64,000 nucleotides of DNA from assembly GCA_009767595.1 (NCBI GenBank), contig VSDK01023707.1, forward strand, positions 239,222 to 303,221, read 5' to 3'. Position 1 is the stretch's first letter, and each line of letters starts with the position of its first letter. This DNA is from Symbiodinium kawagutii. Its lineage: Eukaryota; Sar; Dinophyceae; Suessiales; Symbiodiniaceae. Position numbers and translations under genes: made by a program. The notes under the pieces were generated by a model. It saw only the letters and a list, made by a program, of their open reading frames with translations, was not told the origin of the DNA and did no database searches. Below, piece by piece: positions 8,937 through 20,343 of this stretch.

Positions 8937-11900
8937 CTTGCACACTGACAGCCAAGCTGAGCTATGTATTTGGCCAACAGCTTAGACTCATTTCCCCGCT
9001 TTGTGTGGGTCACTTTCCATATCCTCAAATAGTTGACTTCACAGGGGTTCGGCGGTTCAGGGTCATTCTTTGAACATGTGTCAAGTCAAATGCCTGTCAA
9101 AATGCTACTGTAGCAGCTTTGAAAGCAGCAAGAACATTGAGCGAGCGGCAAAACCTCAACTCAAATTCATGGAATTTGAAATGTGTTCTCGTTTTTGGGA
9201 GTTCGCTGTATTGTTTCCCAGTGTTTGGTGACATTGGACACCCTCCCACCACACTCTTGATGCGCATTCAATTACTTTCATGCTTCCAGGTCATCATCTG
9301 CCGTGTCTCAATTACTTTTCTGTTTCCATGTATATAACTCTCTGTGTTCAGGTCATTCTATTGGATACTACTCTCTGGCTTTGCCTGGATGATTATGCTG
9401 CGCTGGTGTCAGGAACAAATGGTTGAGTCTGGCGTGGTCACAAGCCTTTCACACAACAGATTTCAACGCATCATTCCTGGATGGGCCCAATGGGCAATTC
9501 GTGAAACGAAAACATTTTGAAAAAATTGCTTATCGTTTTCGCTCTGCTTATCATTCCAAAACCGATGGGTATTTTCACAACATACCTGGATTTTTAAAAG
9601 GTTATAACGTTTTACAGGCCCCGGAGCTATTTCCTGATCGAATTCCAGCCGAAGACTAAAGTAAACTACGGAGAGTTTAGCCTTTCTCTCATTGCTTGTA
9701 CCGTTCCATACCATCATTACTTTAAATATTACGAATACCCTTTGACCATGATGCCCAGTTGCAGCATATAAAATCAAATAACAATTTTCATGGCCTTGAG
9801 TAAGCATCCGTCATTGAAGCAATCTGCAAGGATCTACATGATGCGACCAATTCCATCCATCTCCTCATTTTTCGCCGGATCCTAGTGATCTAGCTCTGGA
9901 CACAGGCCCGACCCCATAATGGGGTGCGCCTGTGGCGAAACAGGAAGCCGGGAGCCCTTCCAAAGTATGAGCTACGAACTACGCGCGAAAGACTACAGCA
10001 GTCGCCAATCTCTGTATTGGCACTGGAAGATGGGCACTGGAGTCGCCAAGTTGCATCAAGTTGCTGAAGATTTGGAGGTTGGTTGGTTGGCTGGTTGGTT
10101 AAGAAGCATTCATAGTGGACAGCAACACTGGCCCACCCAAGCGTTCCCTGTGGCCAGGGACAGTTCACACAAGTTCAGTCAATGACCGATGAGTCGTTGG
10201 GAAGGTTCCCCATGAGTCGAAGTCCGTCCGGAGCCGACCCAATGTACTAAAACAAGCTGTTCATTCACTCTCGGTGCTGATACGTCGTCCTGGAGGAGTG
10301 GTTGAAGGAGCTGGTCACTGTCATGATGCTGATAGTACATGGTCAAAGATTAACATCATGATGATACATTGACTTTCTCCGTGATTACCCAGCGGATCAA
10401 CCACTATTAATCACATTTGAATACATTTGATCACTATAAAATGCCACTTCAAACCTCTGTTTCGCAGATTGTCTAAGACTTTTTGCCCAAAATAACAGTC
10501 GTTGGACTTCGGATGAATCGGAGGTCCTACTGCGCTGGTTGCCGCGTGGTCTTCGCTAGCAACTGCGCTTGCCTCAGAGAATGTCCAACCACGAGCTCTG
10601 CAAGGGGATCTGTAGCTGTGATGGACCGCCATGCTTCACTGTAGGTGTGAAACAATGCAGCTGAGATAGCTGTGATTCATTGGAAATGATTCGACTACGA
10701 TGAAGCTACTGTAACTTATTGCCTACGTACTACTATGCTGTGTTCTCTGGGTACTGCATCTGTCTGCTCTTGAGATCGGTGTCTGCATGCCTAACTTGGG
10801 GAGTCCATGCAACACACCTCGCCGCACTAGAAATGACCAGTTGCACAGCACCGGCGAAGAGAAATGCGTGGCCAGTTCACCTGCACGCGAAATCGCCCGC
10901 ATTGAGGGAACGCATTGAGAGACCTGCAACATCTTGCGACCTTTGCCAAATTCTCAACATACAACAATCTTTCAAACTGCAATCTTTCAATAATAAATTG
11001 CTGGCCATGTCTGAACTATTCTTCCATGTTGTGTATTTAAATTGCATCGCTCTAAGGCACCGGCTGATTGAAGCACCAGCACTTTCCATGCAAAAAGAAT
11101 GTAGAAAAATGACCACCCCAAAAGCCAACCTGCAACAAGCGCAAAGGCACGATTCACAGCACCCCGAGCCGTGTTTCCTTGGGGCCTGGGGTGTGCAGCA
11201 TCTTAGAGCTTAGAGCTTAATTCAAAATCATCTTCAGGTGCGACTTTGGAAGATTTATGAAGCCATTGAAGTGAAGCAAAAACACAACAATTTGGAGCAT
11301 CTAGCTTAACTTCGTGCAAACTTTAGCCATTTATTAGTACAGGCGTGAATTACAGGAAGAATCACATGAATCTTTGGGCATTGAACAATCAAGCAACAAT
11401 CAACCAGTCATTAAGGGTGCACAATTGTCTCAAGTTGTGCCCTGGACAGAATTCAAACTGTTCTCCGATCTCAGCGAAACGATTGGCTTTGTCCATAAAT
11501 GGTAGTACTGTACCTACAAACCATCCATCAACTGCGATTGTTAATAAGATTTAATAAGGAACCCACCAGTTTTGGAGAAACACCAGTTTTGACACGATGA
11601 TGCGAAAAAAAAGGAACCTACTTCGTCGAGTACAGGGTTGTCTTCGATGCCGAGGTCTATCATCCAATCCTGGAGACGCAGGTTTGGATCTTGCAATCTC
11701 AACTCACGAGTTTGAGGCTAGCTAGTATTGGTTGATCCACTATGCTTGACCACGGTAATAGCTACTATAGTTCGCTAATAACTCAAAAGCTACAGGTTCA
11801 TAGATTCATCAATGCAAATAAACTCACAAGTTGCAGGTTCATCATGCTTCATCATGCTTCATCATGGTTCATCCTGGTTCATCATGGTTCATCATGGTTC

Positions 11901-12256
11901 ATCATGGTTCCAAAATTTGTGAAGTCCTCTCCACTTCGCTCTCCCAATGTTGTTACTACGCCTTCTGGATCAAACCTCAGCCGTTCCATGGATGGGTTGG
12001 GTGTGGTTTCATCATGTTGCTCCTGTGGCTCATGAGATGTGCACCATCAAGATCCATCAAGAGCAACAGGGTGCAACAAACAGTGCCTTGCTCAATAGCA
12101 TTCCTGTTGCATTGATCATAGTGAATTAGTTGGTTGGTTAACTCATAGTTATTTAATGTGTAGCATTTTGTAGCTACGAGTTAACCAACCAGAGTAGCTA
12201 TCAACTTCAATAGTAGGTACCATGGTATCCAGACACCAGACCATGGGTCGCATGGG
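8937..12256. other. Intergenic region without a recognised gene
   Basis: AT-rich sequence with short GGTTGGTTGG runs (10078-10100) and a triplet-rich stretch at 11836-11912. The open frames present (for example 9423-9659 plus, 10719-11213 plus) have antisense frames of equal length and no recognisable motifs. Confidence 0.4.
11836..11912. repeat. 10-bp minisatellite TTCATCATGG
   Basis: About seven near-perfect units of TTCATCATGG, with variants TTCATCATGC and TTCATCCTGG. Confidence 0.85.
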
Positions 12257-12374
12257 TGTTTCTCAAAATGGAGGACCCAAGAATGGATGGTTTTTCAAAT
12301 ATAAATGTTTGATGAAGGATGACTTGGGGGGAGTAATAAACCATTCATGATTGGGTCCTCTATTTTGAGAAACC
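12257..12374. mobile_element. MITE-1 copy
   Basis: The ends are GTTTCTCAAAATGGAGGACC and GGGTCCTCTATTTTGAGAAA, inverted repeats of each other over about 20 bp with one or two mismatches. The inner part is AT-rich and includes the family motif GGATGACTTGGGG. There is no ORF. It is one of the best preserved copies. Confidence 0.85.
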
Positions 12375-12566
12375 CCCGCATTGATCTTACACTCTGAGGA
12401 GATCACTTAAACACCATTCCTCGCATCTCGTTTGCGGAGAGCATGTTGAAGGATGCTCTGAAGATTGACAAATTTCGGAGGACCTTAGGCGTGCGACTGG
12501 GTCTGCTTATCTTATCTGCAATTCTTTGTATTACAAAATACATCCTTTGGCAGATGAGACGCTTGT

Positions 12567-12637
12567 GATCTTGATATGATCTTGATATGATCTTGATATG
12601 ATCTTGATATGATCTTGAAAGGTGTGTGTGTGTGTGT
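12567..12637. repeat. 11-bp minisatellite GATCTTGATAT followed by (TG)n
   Basis: Four and a half units of GATCTTGATAT, then an eight-repeat TG run. Confidence 0.85.
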
Positions 12638-12690
12638 TGCTTTTGAGACGTTTTATCATCCATCAAACATCCTAGCAACCTTGGCGTGGT

Positions 12691-13068
12691 CTACCCTACT
12701 ACGGGCATGAGAATATGCTTTCCTGCACGCCTCCTGGACTTCTCAACATGCACTATTCTGCTAGGCCAATCTACATGTGCAGTGTGAACAAGAGCATGGG
12801 GGCCGGAGTTGTTGGAGCCGATCGAGCATGGATTTTGATGGATTTCCAGACGCAAAATGCCAGATACAAACTTGTGTAATGTACGATCCCCAGGTTGTAA
12901 GTTGGTGAGTAAGCCGACGAACAAGCGAGCATCATCTACCACTTGCCTGGCGGTTGCCCAGCTGTGAACTAAAGTAACTCGGGGGAACCCGGTCCCGTAG
13001 GAATCTGCCCCGCTCTGAGGCCCGCGGCCCCTTCTTGTGTTGCGAGAAGAGGACCACCGATCTGCCAT
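12691..13068 (-). CDS. Unknown 125-aa ORF
   Basis: Begins at ATG (MADRWSSSRNTRRGRGPQ) and runs to a TAG. A second in-frame ATG lies nine codons upstream. Composition is coding-like, with a basic RRGRG N-terminus, a hydrophobic segment (ARLFVGLLTNL) and a His-rich C-terminal half, but no family is recognised. It could be a small single-exon gene, a retrocopy fragment or chance. The opposite strand has no comparable frame. Confidence 0.35.
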   Translation of the reverse strand: MADRWSSSRNTRRGRGPQSGADSYGTGFPRVTLVHSWATARQVVDDARLFVGLLTNLQPGDRTLHKFVSGILRLEIHQNPCSIGSNNSGPHALVHTAHVDWPSRIVHVEKSRRRAGKHILMPVVG

Positions 13069-14860
13069 CGCGACACGGCAACACAAAAATACCATTGCAC
13101 AGGATGATCATCCATGATTCAGCATGGCTAACGCATGTGAAGCCAAACCAACGACTCTTCACCCATATTACATGATCTATCATGGATTATCACGAGCCAC
13201 CGTAAAGTGTTAGGTTGATATTCCATCATCATGGACCATAGTGCACTTGACGAGCTGCTGGTCAGCTGATGCAGCTGTTGGGCTGTTGCAAAGTCAGTTT
13301 GGCGCACCAATAGGAAAAGAAGTATCAGCAGCACTGCCAATGGCAAAACCTGGCACCGCTCCGCAAATGTCTCGCGTAAAAATTGCAAATGATGGCCTGG
13401 AAAATATTCACCATAAAGCACTCGTGGAAACGAAATTTGACCGTTGTTTGTTTGTACCATTGATGTTCACCATCATGAACCGTTCATAGATAGTAGATAA
13501 GATAATTCAATATAATTCATGATACTAGTATTTACCATTTTCATCCACTAGAAACCATTTATGAAGCATAACCGATCTCCGTGCATCGCTGTTGCAGCTC
13601 GTTGCTCTCAACCAGCCGGCTCAGCTGCTCCTGATCTTGGAGCCATCGCTCCCAAAGCCAAGCCTCGATTGCCCACCACGTTCAGCCGATTCGTCGATTT
13701 GTGTCATTGCAAAACAGAGTGCCAATGTCATGTTTTCTCCACAAGTGTTGTACCAAGTCAATGGTGATCTTCCTATTAATGATTATGAACTTGGATGGTT
13801 GGTACCACTATGCGTGGACACCTCCATATCAAGAAATCCATGTGTGACATCACAGTCCCTCAACACTTCGCTCTGGAAATAACACAGGTCATGGCAAAAG
13901 GTTGAGGCGACCTCAAAGTTGCAACGAGGTCATAGAATGTTTGTCTCTGTGGTTCCGCAGCATCCATTACCTTTCAACTCATTCATGTCTTGAATCATGG
14001 ATCTTGAACCATGCGTCGTACTCATCGTAATCACATGTAACATTTAACGAAAACATATATCATACATATACTATATATATATATACATGTATTGCACATA
14101 TAAGTATCGCGTTGTAAACACATATGCAAGCTGTAAACTCCACAAAACTTGAGATGACTTGAGATGACAAACGAGGCAACCACGAAGGAGGCCAGGCAAA
14201 AGCCTAGACAACACACTGCCTCCAGGGACGAAAAAATCGCTTCAAGGCGCTGAAAACTTGGCGCCGTGTCGCTGACTGGACTGGGAAAGATATTTTGTGG
14301 TTTGTTAAAATGGAGGTAACCCCAAATCATCCAGTTTCTTAACCATTTATATGCTAAACTATCCATTTTTGGGCTCCCGTATTTTGAGAAACCACCAGAC
14401 CAGTTTGGACATGTTGGACTCTTGCTATGAAGCGATCGCACCTCTCTCCCTGGCTGGAGACCAGCTAACAAGTAGACGATCAAGCCTGAGAACAAGTGGG
14501 GGAAAGGATGATCCCAACAAGTCACAACCATGATAGCAGCAACCGCAGCAATAGTCGCCACAGTTTGACACTCGCAATGCAAACCTATGACCTATGTTTT
14601 TTGGACAAAATTGCAAGCGCAAATACCCACGAACTGCGATGAACATCGCAAGCTAGATGACGATGACGAAGGGGACGATAGAAATGACAGATCCTAATAA
14701 TTATATCCTAATATCTTTTTTGGCATGGCACGCAGCCAGCTGATCTCAATGTCCACAGGTCCTGTGGCATGTTTCCAGACCATCGCCAAGTCGATCGCTC
14801 AAGACGGCGACTCTCAGCGACTCAAAAACGAAAGGCATTTGCTTCACATTTTCCACACTG
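13069..14860. other. Intergenic region with one MITE-1 copy
   Basis: No gene recognised. A 183-codon minus-strand frame (14031-14582) is formed partly by the MITE at 14297-14397 and is not considered real. TA-rich microsatellite at 14055-14095. Confidence 0.4.
14297..14397. mobile_element. MITE-1 copy
   Basis: 101 bp. The left end GTGGTTTGTTAAAATGG pairs with the right end TATTTTGAGAAACCAC. It has the inner family block CCCCAAATCATCCAGTTT. Confidence 0.85.
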
Positions 14861-15200
14861 TCAATCCTCTTCAGCCATGAGCTTATCTCGTTCTCGCTCG
14901 GGATTCCTCAAAAAGTTGTAGGTTCTGTAATGCAAGCCAATTCTTGAAGTTTCGGCCAGGATCCATTGGGGAACTGGCTGGTTGGAGGCCTTCAACACCT
15001 TGGAGGTGTCTTTGCAATGTCTGAAATCTCCAATATCTTCGCGCACGGGTTTTGACGTAACATTCTTGGATGAATTCGTCCAATTCGATGAACATATTCG
15101 CGCACACCGTTCGAACGTGGTGCGGAAATTCGACATATATGGGACCACATGACCACATACATGCACGTCGTGAAATCGAGTCCACGTCCGAGCACATCAG

Positions 15201-15249
15201 ACCCCCGTATTTTGGTGACTACTGAATTAGTCACCAAAATAACGGGGTC
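15201..15249. repeat. Inverted duplication inside the helicase retrocopy
   Basis: ACCCCCGTATTTTGGTGACT and its near-perfect complement AGTCACCAAAATAACGGGGT are separated by eight bases. Removing one arm restores the expected helicase reading (…VILVTSDVLGRG), so the second arm is an insertion copied from the first. Confidence 0.85.
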
Positions 15250-15491
15250 TTTCTTGAAAGGATTCGCAAAGTTTTCGACGATGAGGGTCCTTTGCTGAAC
15301 ATTTCCATCACTCGTCAGTTTTCCTACTGGAAGCCGATTTTGGTTGAGCATATCGTAGAGTTCTGCCACCTTCTCCCTGGAGTTGGTGAATACCAAAACC
15401 TTCGCGTTGCCGGGGTCACCCTTTTGAGCACTCTTGACAGCAATCGCAAGGAGTTTGAAGAGGGCTGTCTTCTTGGGAACATCGTGACACG

Positions 15492-15635
15492 CAGATCAAA
15501 ATGAATCGAATCATTGTGATCTTTGCGTCCACTATTTCTACGAATCTGAAGACTCAATGCTTCAGATTCGTAGAAACAGTGGATGCAAAGATTACAATGA
15601 TTCATTTTGATCTGCCTGTTCACTATTTCTACGAA
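15492..15635. repeat. Large imperfect palindrome inside the helicase retrocopy
   Basis: Arms 15492-15551 and 15560-15614 are reverse complements with a few mismatches and an eight-base loop. A further direct copy of CACTATTTCTACGAA (first at 15530-15544) lies at 15621-15635. The block interrupts the helicase frame between NVQHFF and DVPKKTALF. Confidence 0.85.
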
Positions 15636-16678
15636 GAAAAAAATGCTGCACGTTTTTGTAGGCAGACAGCTCCTTCTCGTCGACAAGAATGCGGGAAAAT
15701 GTTTCGGATTGCTTTCGGCAAGCGGTCATCCCAGGTTGCAGTAAAAAACAAAGATTGTATGTCTGGTCTAAGTTGACTCAGAATTTCAATAGCGTGTTGT
15801 TGCTCGCCAGTTCTCTCATTTCTGAGGATCAGCATATCAGCTTCGTCAACAACCACAAAGCTTGTGCGCTTGAAAAAGCTGAAACGAAAAGTGTGATCAT
15901 AGTCGCTGAGAAATCCTAACAGTTTCCCACAAGAAACAACCAGCATGTCGTAGGTTCTGGTTTGGGGCTGCCTCTCTCCAGGGGCCACAGGGACCATGCA
16001 CTCTTTTTTCAGGTAACGGGCTGCTTTCCTGATCTTCTGAAAAGTGCGTTAGATCTGCTTCGCCAGCTCAGCAGTGGGTGCCAAAATCAATCCCATGGGC
16101 CCAGTTTAGTCGTTTATCGCTTCAACCCCTTGGGCAGCACGACACTGCGCCTTGCAGTGTTCGATCATGGGCACAAGATATGCCAATGTCTTGCCATTGC
16201 CAGTGGGCACCACTCCAATGATATCTCAGCCACTCATGGCAGCTGGCCACACCTGCATCTGAATGGCCGTGGGGACGTAGATGTTCGGACCTCTCAGCGC
16301 TTCGAGGGTCTCCTGAAGCGCCGCCAAATCGAATGTGCTCACAGGCGCTGGCGCGGCCTAGGAGTCCACAACTGTGATGTCCGGAACTCCGAGAGATCGA
16401 AGGCCTTCGCTTGAAGCATAAGATTGTTGTGCTCAACACGAAGGCCTTCGAGCTCTGGAAGTTGCATCCTCGTAACATTCGGATCTGGTGTGTAAATGTC
16501 TTTTTTACATTTTTTTACATCCAGGCAAATCCTGATCGCCATAGCGGACCGGTGTCAAACGTCCTCTCTTCCCATAACCTTTACCTTTTTCAGAGCCCTT
16601 GTCAGAAGACCACGGAGCCATGGTTTACTGAGCACACTCAGCTGTGTTGGGTGGAGGCTACATTACAGTCACCACCCT

Positions 16679-16689
16679 CTTGAGCCAAA
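16679..16689 (-). other. Relict dinoflagellate spliced leader
   Basis: On the minus strand TTTGGCTCAAG matches the last 11 bases of the 22-nt dinoflagellate spliced leader (consensus ends …CCATTTTGGCTCAAG). It lies 57 bp before the ATG of the helicase retrocopy, where a 5' UTR would place it. Upstream bases match only weakly, as expected for a truncated or decayed relict. Confidence 0.65.
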
Positions 16690-16978
16690 CATGAAATAGT
16701 AACAAGGAAATAGTGATGATGATCATCTTGTGATCATGTCAACTACGATGAGGATGATGATCATGATGGTGCTGCTGGTTGTACCGAGCTACAACCAAGC
16801 AGAACGAAACAAGCATGACCACAACGGCAATGACAACCATGGACAGCACTGCCACCGGAACCTTCCAGACCCTCCGGAGCCTGGTGTTGAAGCTGCACCG
16901 GACCGGGTCCAAAGACCCCATAGCGAAGTATTGCTTTGGGAGAACACCGACGAAGAGGAAGCGACCACAAAAAGAGTT

Positions 16979-17202
16979 GTAAAAACCACAAGCGACGGCA
17001 ACAATAGCAGCAGCAGCAGCAGCAGCAAGAGCAACAGCAACAGTGACAACAGCAGCAACAACAACAGCAACATCCACAGGAACAATGGCAGGCNNNNNNN
17101 NNNNNNNNNNNNNNNNNNNNNNNNNNNNNNNNNNNNNNNNNNNNNNNNNNNNNNNNNNNNNNNNNNNNNNNNNNNNNNNNNNNNNNNNNNNNNNNNNNNN
17201 NC

Positions 17203-17240
<38 letters not shown>

Positions 17241-17262
17241 CGACGACGACAACAAGAACAAG

Positions 17263-17296
<34 letters not shown>

Positions 17297-17324
17297 GCAC
17301 CAGCAGCAGCAGCAGCAGCAGCAC

Positions 17325-17378
<54 letters not shown>

Positions 17379-17379
17379 G

Positions 17380-17411
<32 letters not shown>

Positions 17412-17438
17412 GAAGGATCGTTGACACTGACTGGATAA
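16979..17438 (+). repeat. CAA/CAG microsatellite with assembly gap
   Basis: Long interrupted CAG, CAA and CGA trinucleotide runs flank a block of 108 Ns. All frames are open because of the repeat (poly-Gln, poly-Thr or poly-Ala on one strand), so the long frames here are not genes. Purine/CA-rich low complexity continues to about 17740. Confidence 0.9.
17094..17201. other. Assembly gap (108 N)
   Basis: A run of undetermined bases inside the trinucleotide repeat. The true length of the repeat is therefore unknown. Confidence 0.99.
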
Positions 17439-19047
17439 GCAATGGCAACAAGCAGAAACAGAACACAATGATGACAATAGAACAAGACCAGCAACAAGAG
17501 CAAGAGTGACAAAAAGAGCAGGAAAATGAACAACAAGAAGGTCAAGAACAATCAACATGCGATTGAAAACAAACAACAGGAACAATAGCGACGACAGAAA
17601 ACAAGGCTGGCGGGAGCAACAAGAGCGAGAACAAACACTAGAACAGCTACAACTCAAACAACGACAGCAAGAAGAACAGGAAAGGAAAAACAAAAGAAGC
17701 CCAGCGAGAACGGCCAAGAAGAAGGAAAGGAACAATATTCACTATTTCCAACTATGAACAAGCAGTCAGCTCCTTCGAATGGCCGACCAACAACTGCTGA
17801 TGCGTCAACTGAACTGTTCATTTGAGTTCCCAGCACATCAGAGCCGGTGGACCAACCTCAGCTGCAGGATCCCTGACTGCCCCGAGCCCTGAGCTAGGCA
17901 GGGACTCATAGCTCATCAATTTCACCACATCCACTAACCTAGTTATTGATCAACTGATAGTTGGCTAATCCCTGTGAATTTCATAAAGGTGGTGGCGGCA
18001 AACTGAAACTCACACAGTTTTTGACAGGAGAGGAGAGATGAACCAGCTGCCAAGGGCACATGACATCACTAGCCGACATCAACCCCCGTGGCAGCGCTTT
18101 CCGGAAGGATTCCACGCAACTGCTTTACTGACTAAGTGCCAGTGTTTTTGAATAAAAAAAGAAGAGGGGTTATCAGAGGTTGGTAAGCAGTAGCAATGTT
18201 TGATGAGAAGTTAATCATGATGGATAATAAGATGGTAACAATGCTTGTTAAGATCAATAATTGTTATTTAAGAGTGGTTTGTAAAGGTAGAAGGACACAT
18301 AGGTGATAACCATTGATAACCAGTCCTGGCATTTGAAAAACAATTCATAACCACCAGTTCCGTCCATTTTCAGAGGGGGCGAATGGACATTCTGGCAGCG
18401 GATCAGGTCGTTTCCGCAACACATCTAAGCCTTGAGCTCGCAAAAGGACAGCATCCACCGCCACCTCCAGGTTTTTTGACTTTTCGAACGCATTGAACGA
18501 CGGTGCCTATATGCATGGTTGTTGCACACAAGCCAAAAGGATGACTAGATTCTCAGTGCATGAAACTGTAAGTAAACTGCATAGTGAATATTTACATCTA
18601 TGTGTATACAGAGAGAGAGAGAGAGAGACAGTAAATATGGCAGTGGGTCAAAACCCTGTACCCCTGGTTCCCCTATCATTAGCCATTGTTTTCCCTATAG
18701 TTTTGTTGGTTATCATCCACCATTATTGTTGGTTAATATTGACCCATAGCCATATCTATTCACAGTTGGTTCTAGCCCTTCTTCGGGGCCCGTTCGTGGC
18801 AACAAGCGCTGCATCGAATCTTTTGTGGATCGCCAACCCAGGGTCATCGATCATCATGCTGGTCATGAGCATGCCATAATCAACGCCAATCACCTAAAGT
18901 ACCTAAAGTATCACTTGTCATCGTTGATGGATTAAAGTTCAATCACTAACATATCACTAAGAATCCATCAATCACAAACCATCAGTAACCATGTGCGTTG
19001 TCTATTGATGGATTCCCAATTACTATTCCCAGAGTGAAGCAGCCCAC
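17439..19047 (-). other. Probable 3' part of transporter gene A, exons uncertain
   Basis: Two minus-strand stretches read like late exons of the ABCG gene upstream. About 18785-18880 contains AIHKRFDAALVATN, which resembles the region before the last membrane segment. About 18371-18460 contains VAVDAVLLRAQGLDVL followed by PECPF. Neither has a fully convincing splice frame and no C-terminal membrane exon or stop was identified. A (GA)n tract lies at 18612-18629. Confidence 0.3.
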
Positions 19048-19091
19048 CTTGGCTATCACGAAGGTGCCAGTGTAGTAGTATCCTGCGAGCG
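19048..19091 (-). CDS. ABCG-like transporter A, membrane-domain exon (YYYTGTFVIAK)
   Basis: Reads ALAGYYYTGTFVIAK and ends at AAG before GTGGGC (GT donor). It fits the ABCG membrane domain segment that follows the RER..G motif (usual form Y…Y.LAK). Confidence 0.5.
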
Positions 19092-19314
19092 CTGCAAAGA
19101 CATCAATGATCTGGAGGCCAATCATCTACCACTGGTGAACCACATCTAACTGCCAACAATCACGACCATCAAAAAAATGTGTAACCACATTTGGATATTG
19201 TTGGTTATTATAGCTGGAGCCCCAGCTGGACTGTTGTTAACAAGCAACACCAACAGCCTGCAATCGATTTGTGAGGCATCGCAGGTGGATCTCTCCACGA
19301 CTCATGGACTCAGC

Positions 19315-19346
19315 AAGCGGATCCTGCAGCGCGTTCTCGTCTGAAA
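19315..19346 (-). CDS. ABCG-like transporter A, RRERAAG exon
   Basis: A very short exon reading FRRERAAGSA after an acceptor CACCAG. The F-R-R-E-R-A-A-G motif is typical of the ABCG membrane domain between the second and third membrane helices. The 3' end is set at a GC donor so that the phase joins the next exon. This is approximate. Confidence 0.5.
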
Positions 19347-19772
19347 CTGGTGTAGCCTTCCCGCCAGGCAAGAAGACCTTGCAACGCCTCCGAGAGCCGC
19401 GGCTTCTCACGGTTTTACACGAGTGGATCATGGACCAATGGAGCGGTGATTGGCAACCCACAAACGCGGCAGTCTGTGCCAGTCCTACTTACAGATTAAC
19501 AACCAAGTGCATAGTTTTACCGTTGTACCTGGTTTTTAAGAATTTGAAATTGCAAACGCATGGATGCAACTAAACCTGATTAATGCAAGTGTTGAGAAGG
19601 ATCCACAAACAGGAAAGGTCTGAAGTGAAAGGAGATTGCAAGAGCTAGCTGGTAGGAACATTGATGGGAAAACCAGGGACTATATCAAAATCACATAGCA
19701 ATACAGTTCGGTCCAACGCATCCTATAGCAATTTAACCATATCTTAAAGTATAAAAAATACTAACAATACGC

Positions 19773-19814
19773 GCAAACCCCCCAGTTCGCCCACACGTCT
19801 AACGGGGGGTTTGC
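19773..19814. repeat. 11-bp inverted repeat beside telomeric tract
   Basis: GCAAACCCCCC and GGGGGGTTTGC, separated by 20 bp, immediately before the TTTAGGG-like tract. Confidence 0.8.
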
Positions 19815-19820
19815 ACGTAA

Positions 19821-20005
19821 TAGTTTATGGTTTATAGTTTTGGGGTTTTAGGGTTTATGCTTTTAGGGTTTTAGGAATTATGGTTTCAAGGTTTTATCGT
19901 TTTTCTCATTTTTTGGGGGGTTTTTGGCTTTACGGTTTAGTTTTTTAGGGTTTATGGTTTAGGGTTTTAGGGTTCATGGTTTTAGGGTTTTAGGGTTTTA
20001 GGGTT
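19821..20005 (+). repeat. Interstitial telomere-like repeat, degenerate TTTAGGG/TTTTAGGG
   Basis: About 185 bp of imperfect TTTAGGG, TTTTAGGG and TTTATGG units. TTTAGGG is the dinoflagellate (and plant) telomere repeat. It lies in an intron of the transporter gene, far from any end visible here. Confidence 0.8.
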
Positions 20006-20343
20006 GTACGTCTCCAGAATGCAAGCAAAACACAGGTCAGGACCTGCGCGCGCCGTCAAGATACGCTTCATGTCACACATGTGCATTTTGCCCTGTAAAA
20101 ACCAATGTTTTTTGACGTTCCAAGACGCTGACGATAGAGGCGCGGGCAAACTGGGGTGTTTGCCCGTAACAATACTGTACAATGGCTATTGGACTGATCC
20201 ACAAATTACGGTCCCCAAAAAAGCAATCCTGAATTCATCATTTTCATTCGGGGAACCACATAGAACCACCAATAACTTGAGGGCACAGCCTTTATGGAAC
20301 TGCTGGGTGAGTTGTACCGTCACAGAATTCGTCACTTCCGAAC

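Larger units (their letters stand above)
14861..16621 (-). pseudogene. Retrocopy of a DEAD-box RNA helicase, inactivated
   Basis: A full-length, intronless helicase copy can be followed from ATG (MAPWSSDKGSEKGKGYGKRG) to a TGA after ERERDKLMAEED. Recognisable parts are the Q-motif region (VPTAIQMQVWPAAMSG), motif I VPTGNGKT, motif Ia region LILAPTAELAKQI (Arg of PTRELA replaced by Ala), motif II VVVDEADML, motif III FTATW (TAT for SAT), KVLVFTNSREKVAELY, DVLGRGLDF and EYVHRIGRI (motif VI). It carries several in-frame stops (after the Lys-rich N-terminus, after AAMSG, after AIND, after LAKQI), frameshifts, and two inserted inverted duplications (15201-15249 and 15492-15635). DEAD-box proteins remodel RNA using ATP; this copy cannot make one. 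The absence of introns together with the spliced-leader relict upstream points to reinsertion of a mature mRNA. No poly(A) tract is seen at the 3' end. Confidence 0.88.

Noticed and set aside
14031..14582. 183-codon minus-strand frame
   Set aside because: It runs through the MITE at 14297-14397 and a TA-rich microsatellite. No domain.
16730..17735. Several 200- to 320-codon frames on both strands
   Set aside because: They are poly-Gln/Leu/Cys/Thr readings of the CAA/CAG repeat and run through the N gap.
20144..20165. Hairpin GGGCAAAC-TGGGGT-GTTTGCCC
   Set aside because: A neat 8-bp stem, but there is no T-run, gene end or other context, and transcription here is eukaryotic, so a terminator call is not justified.
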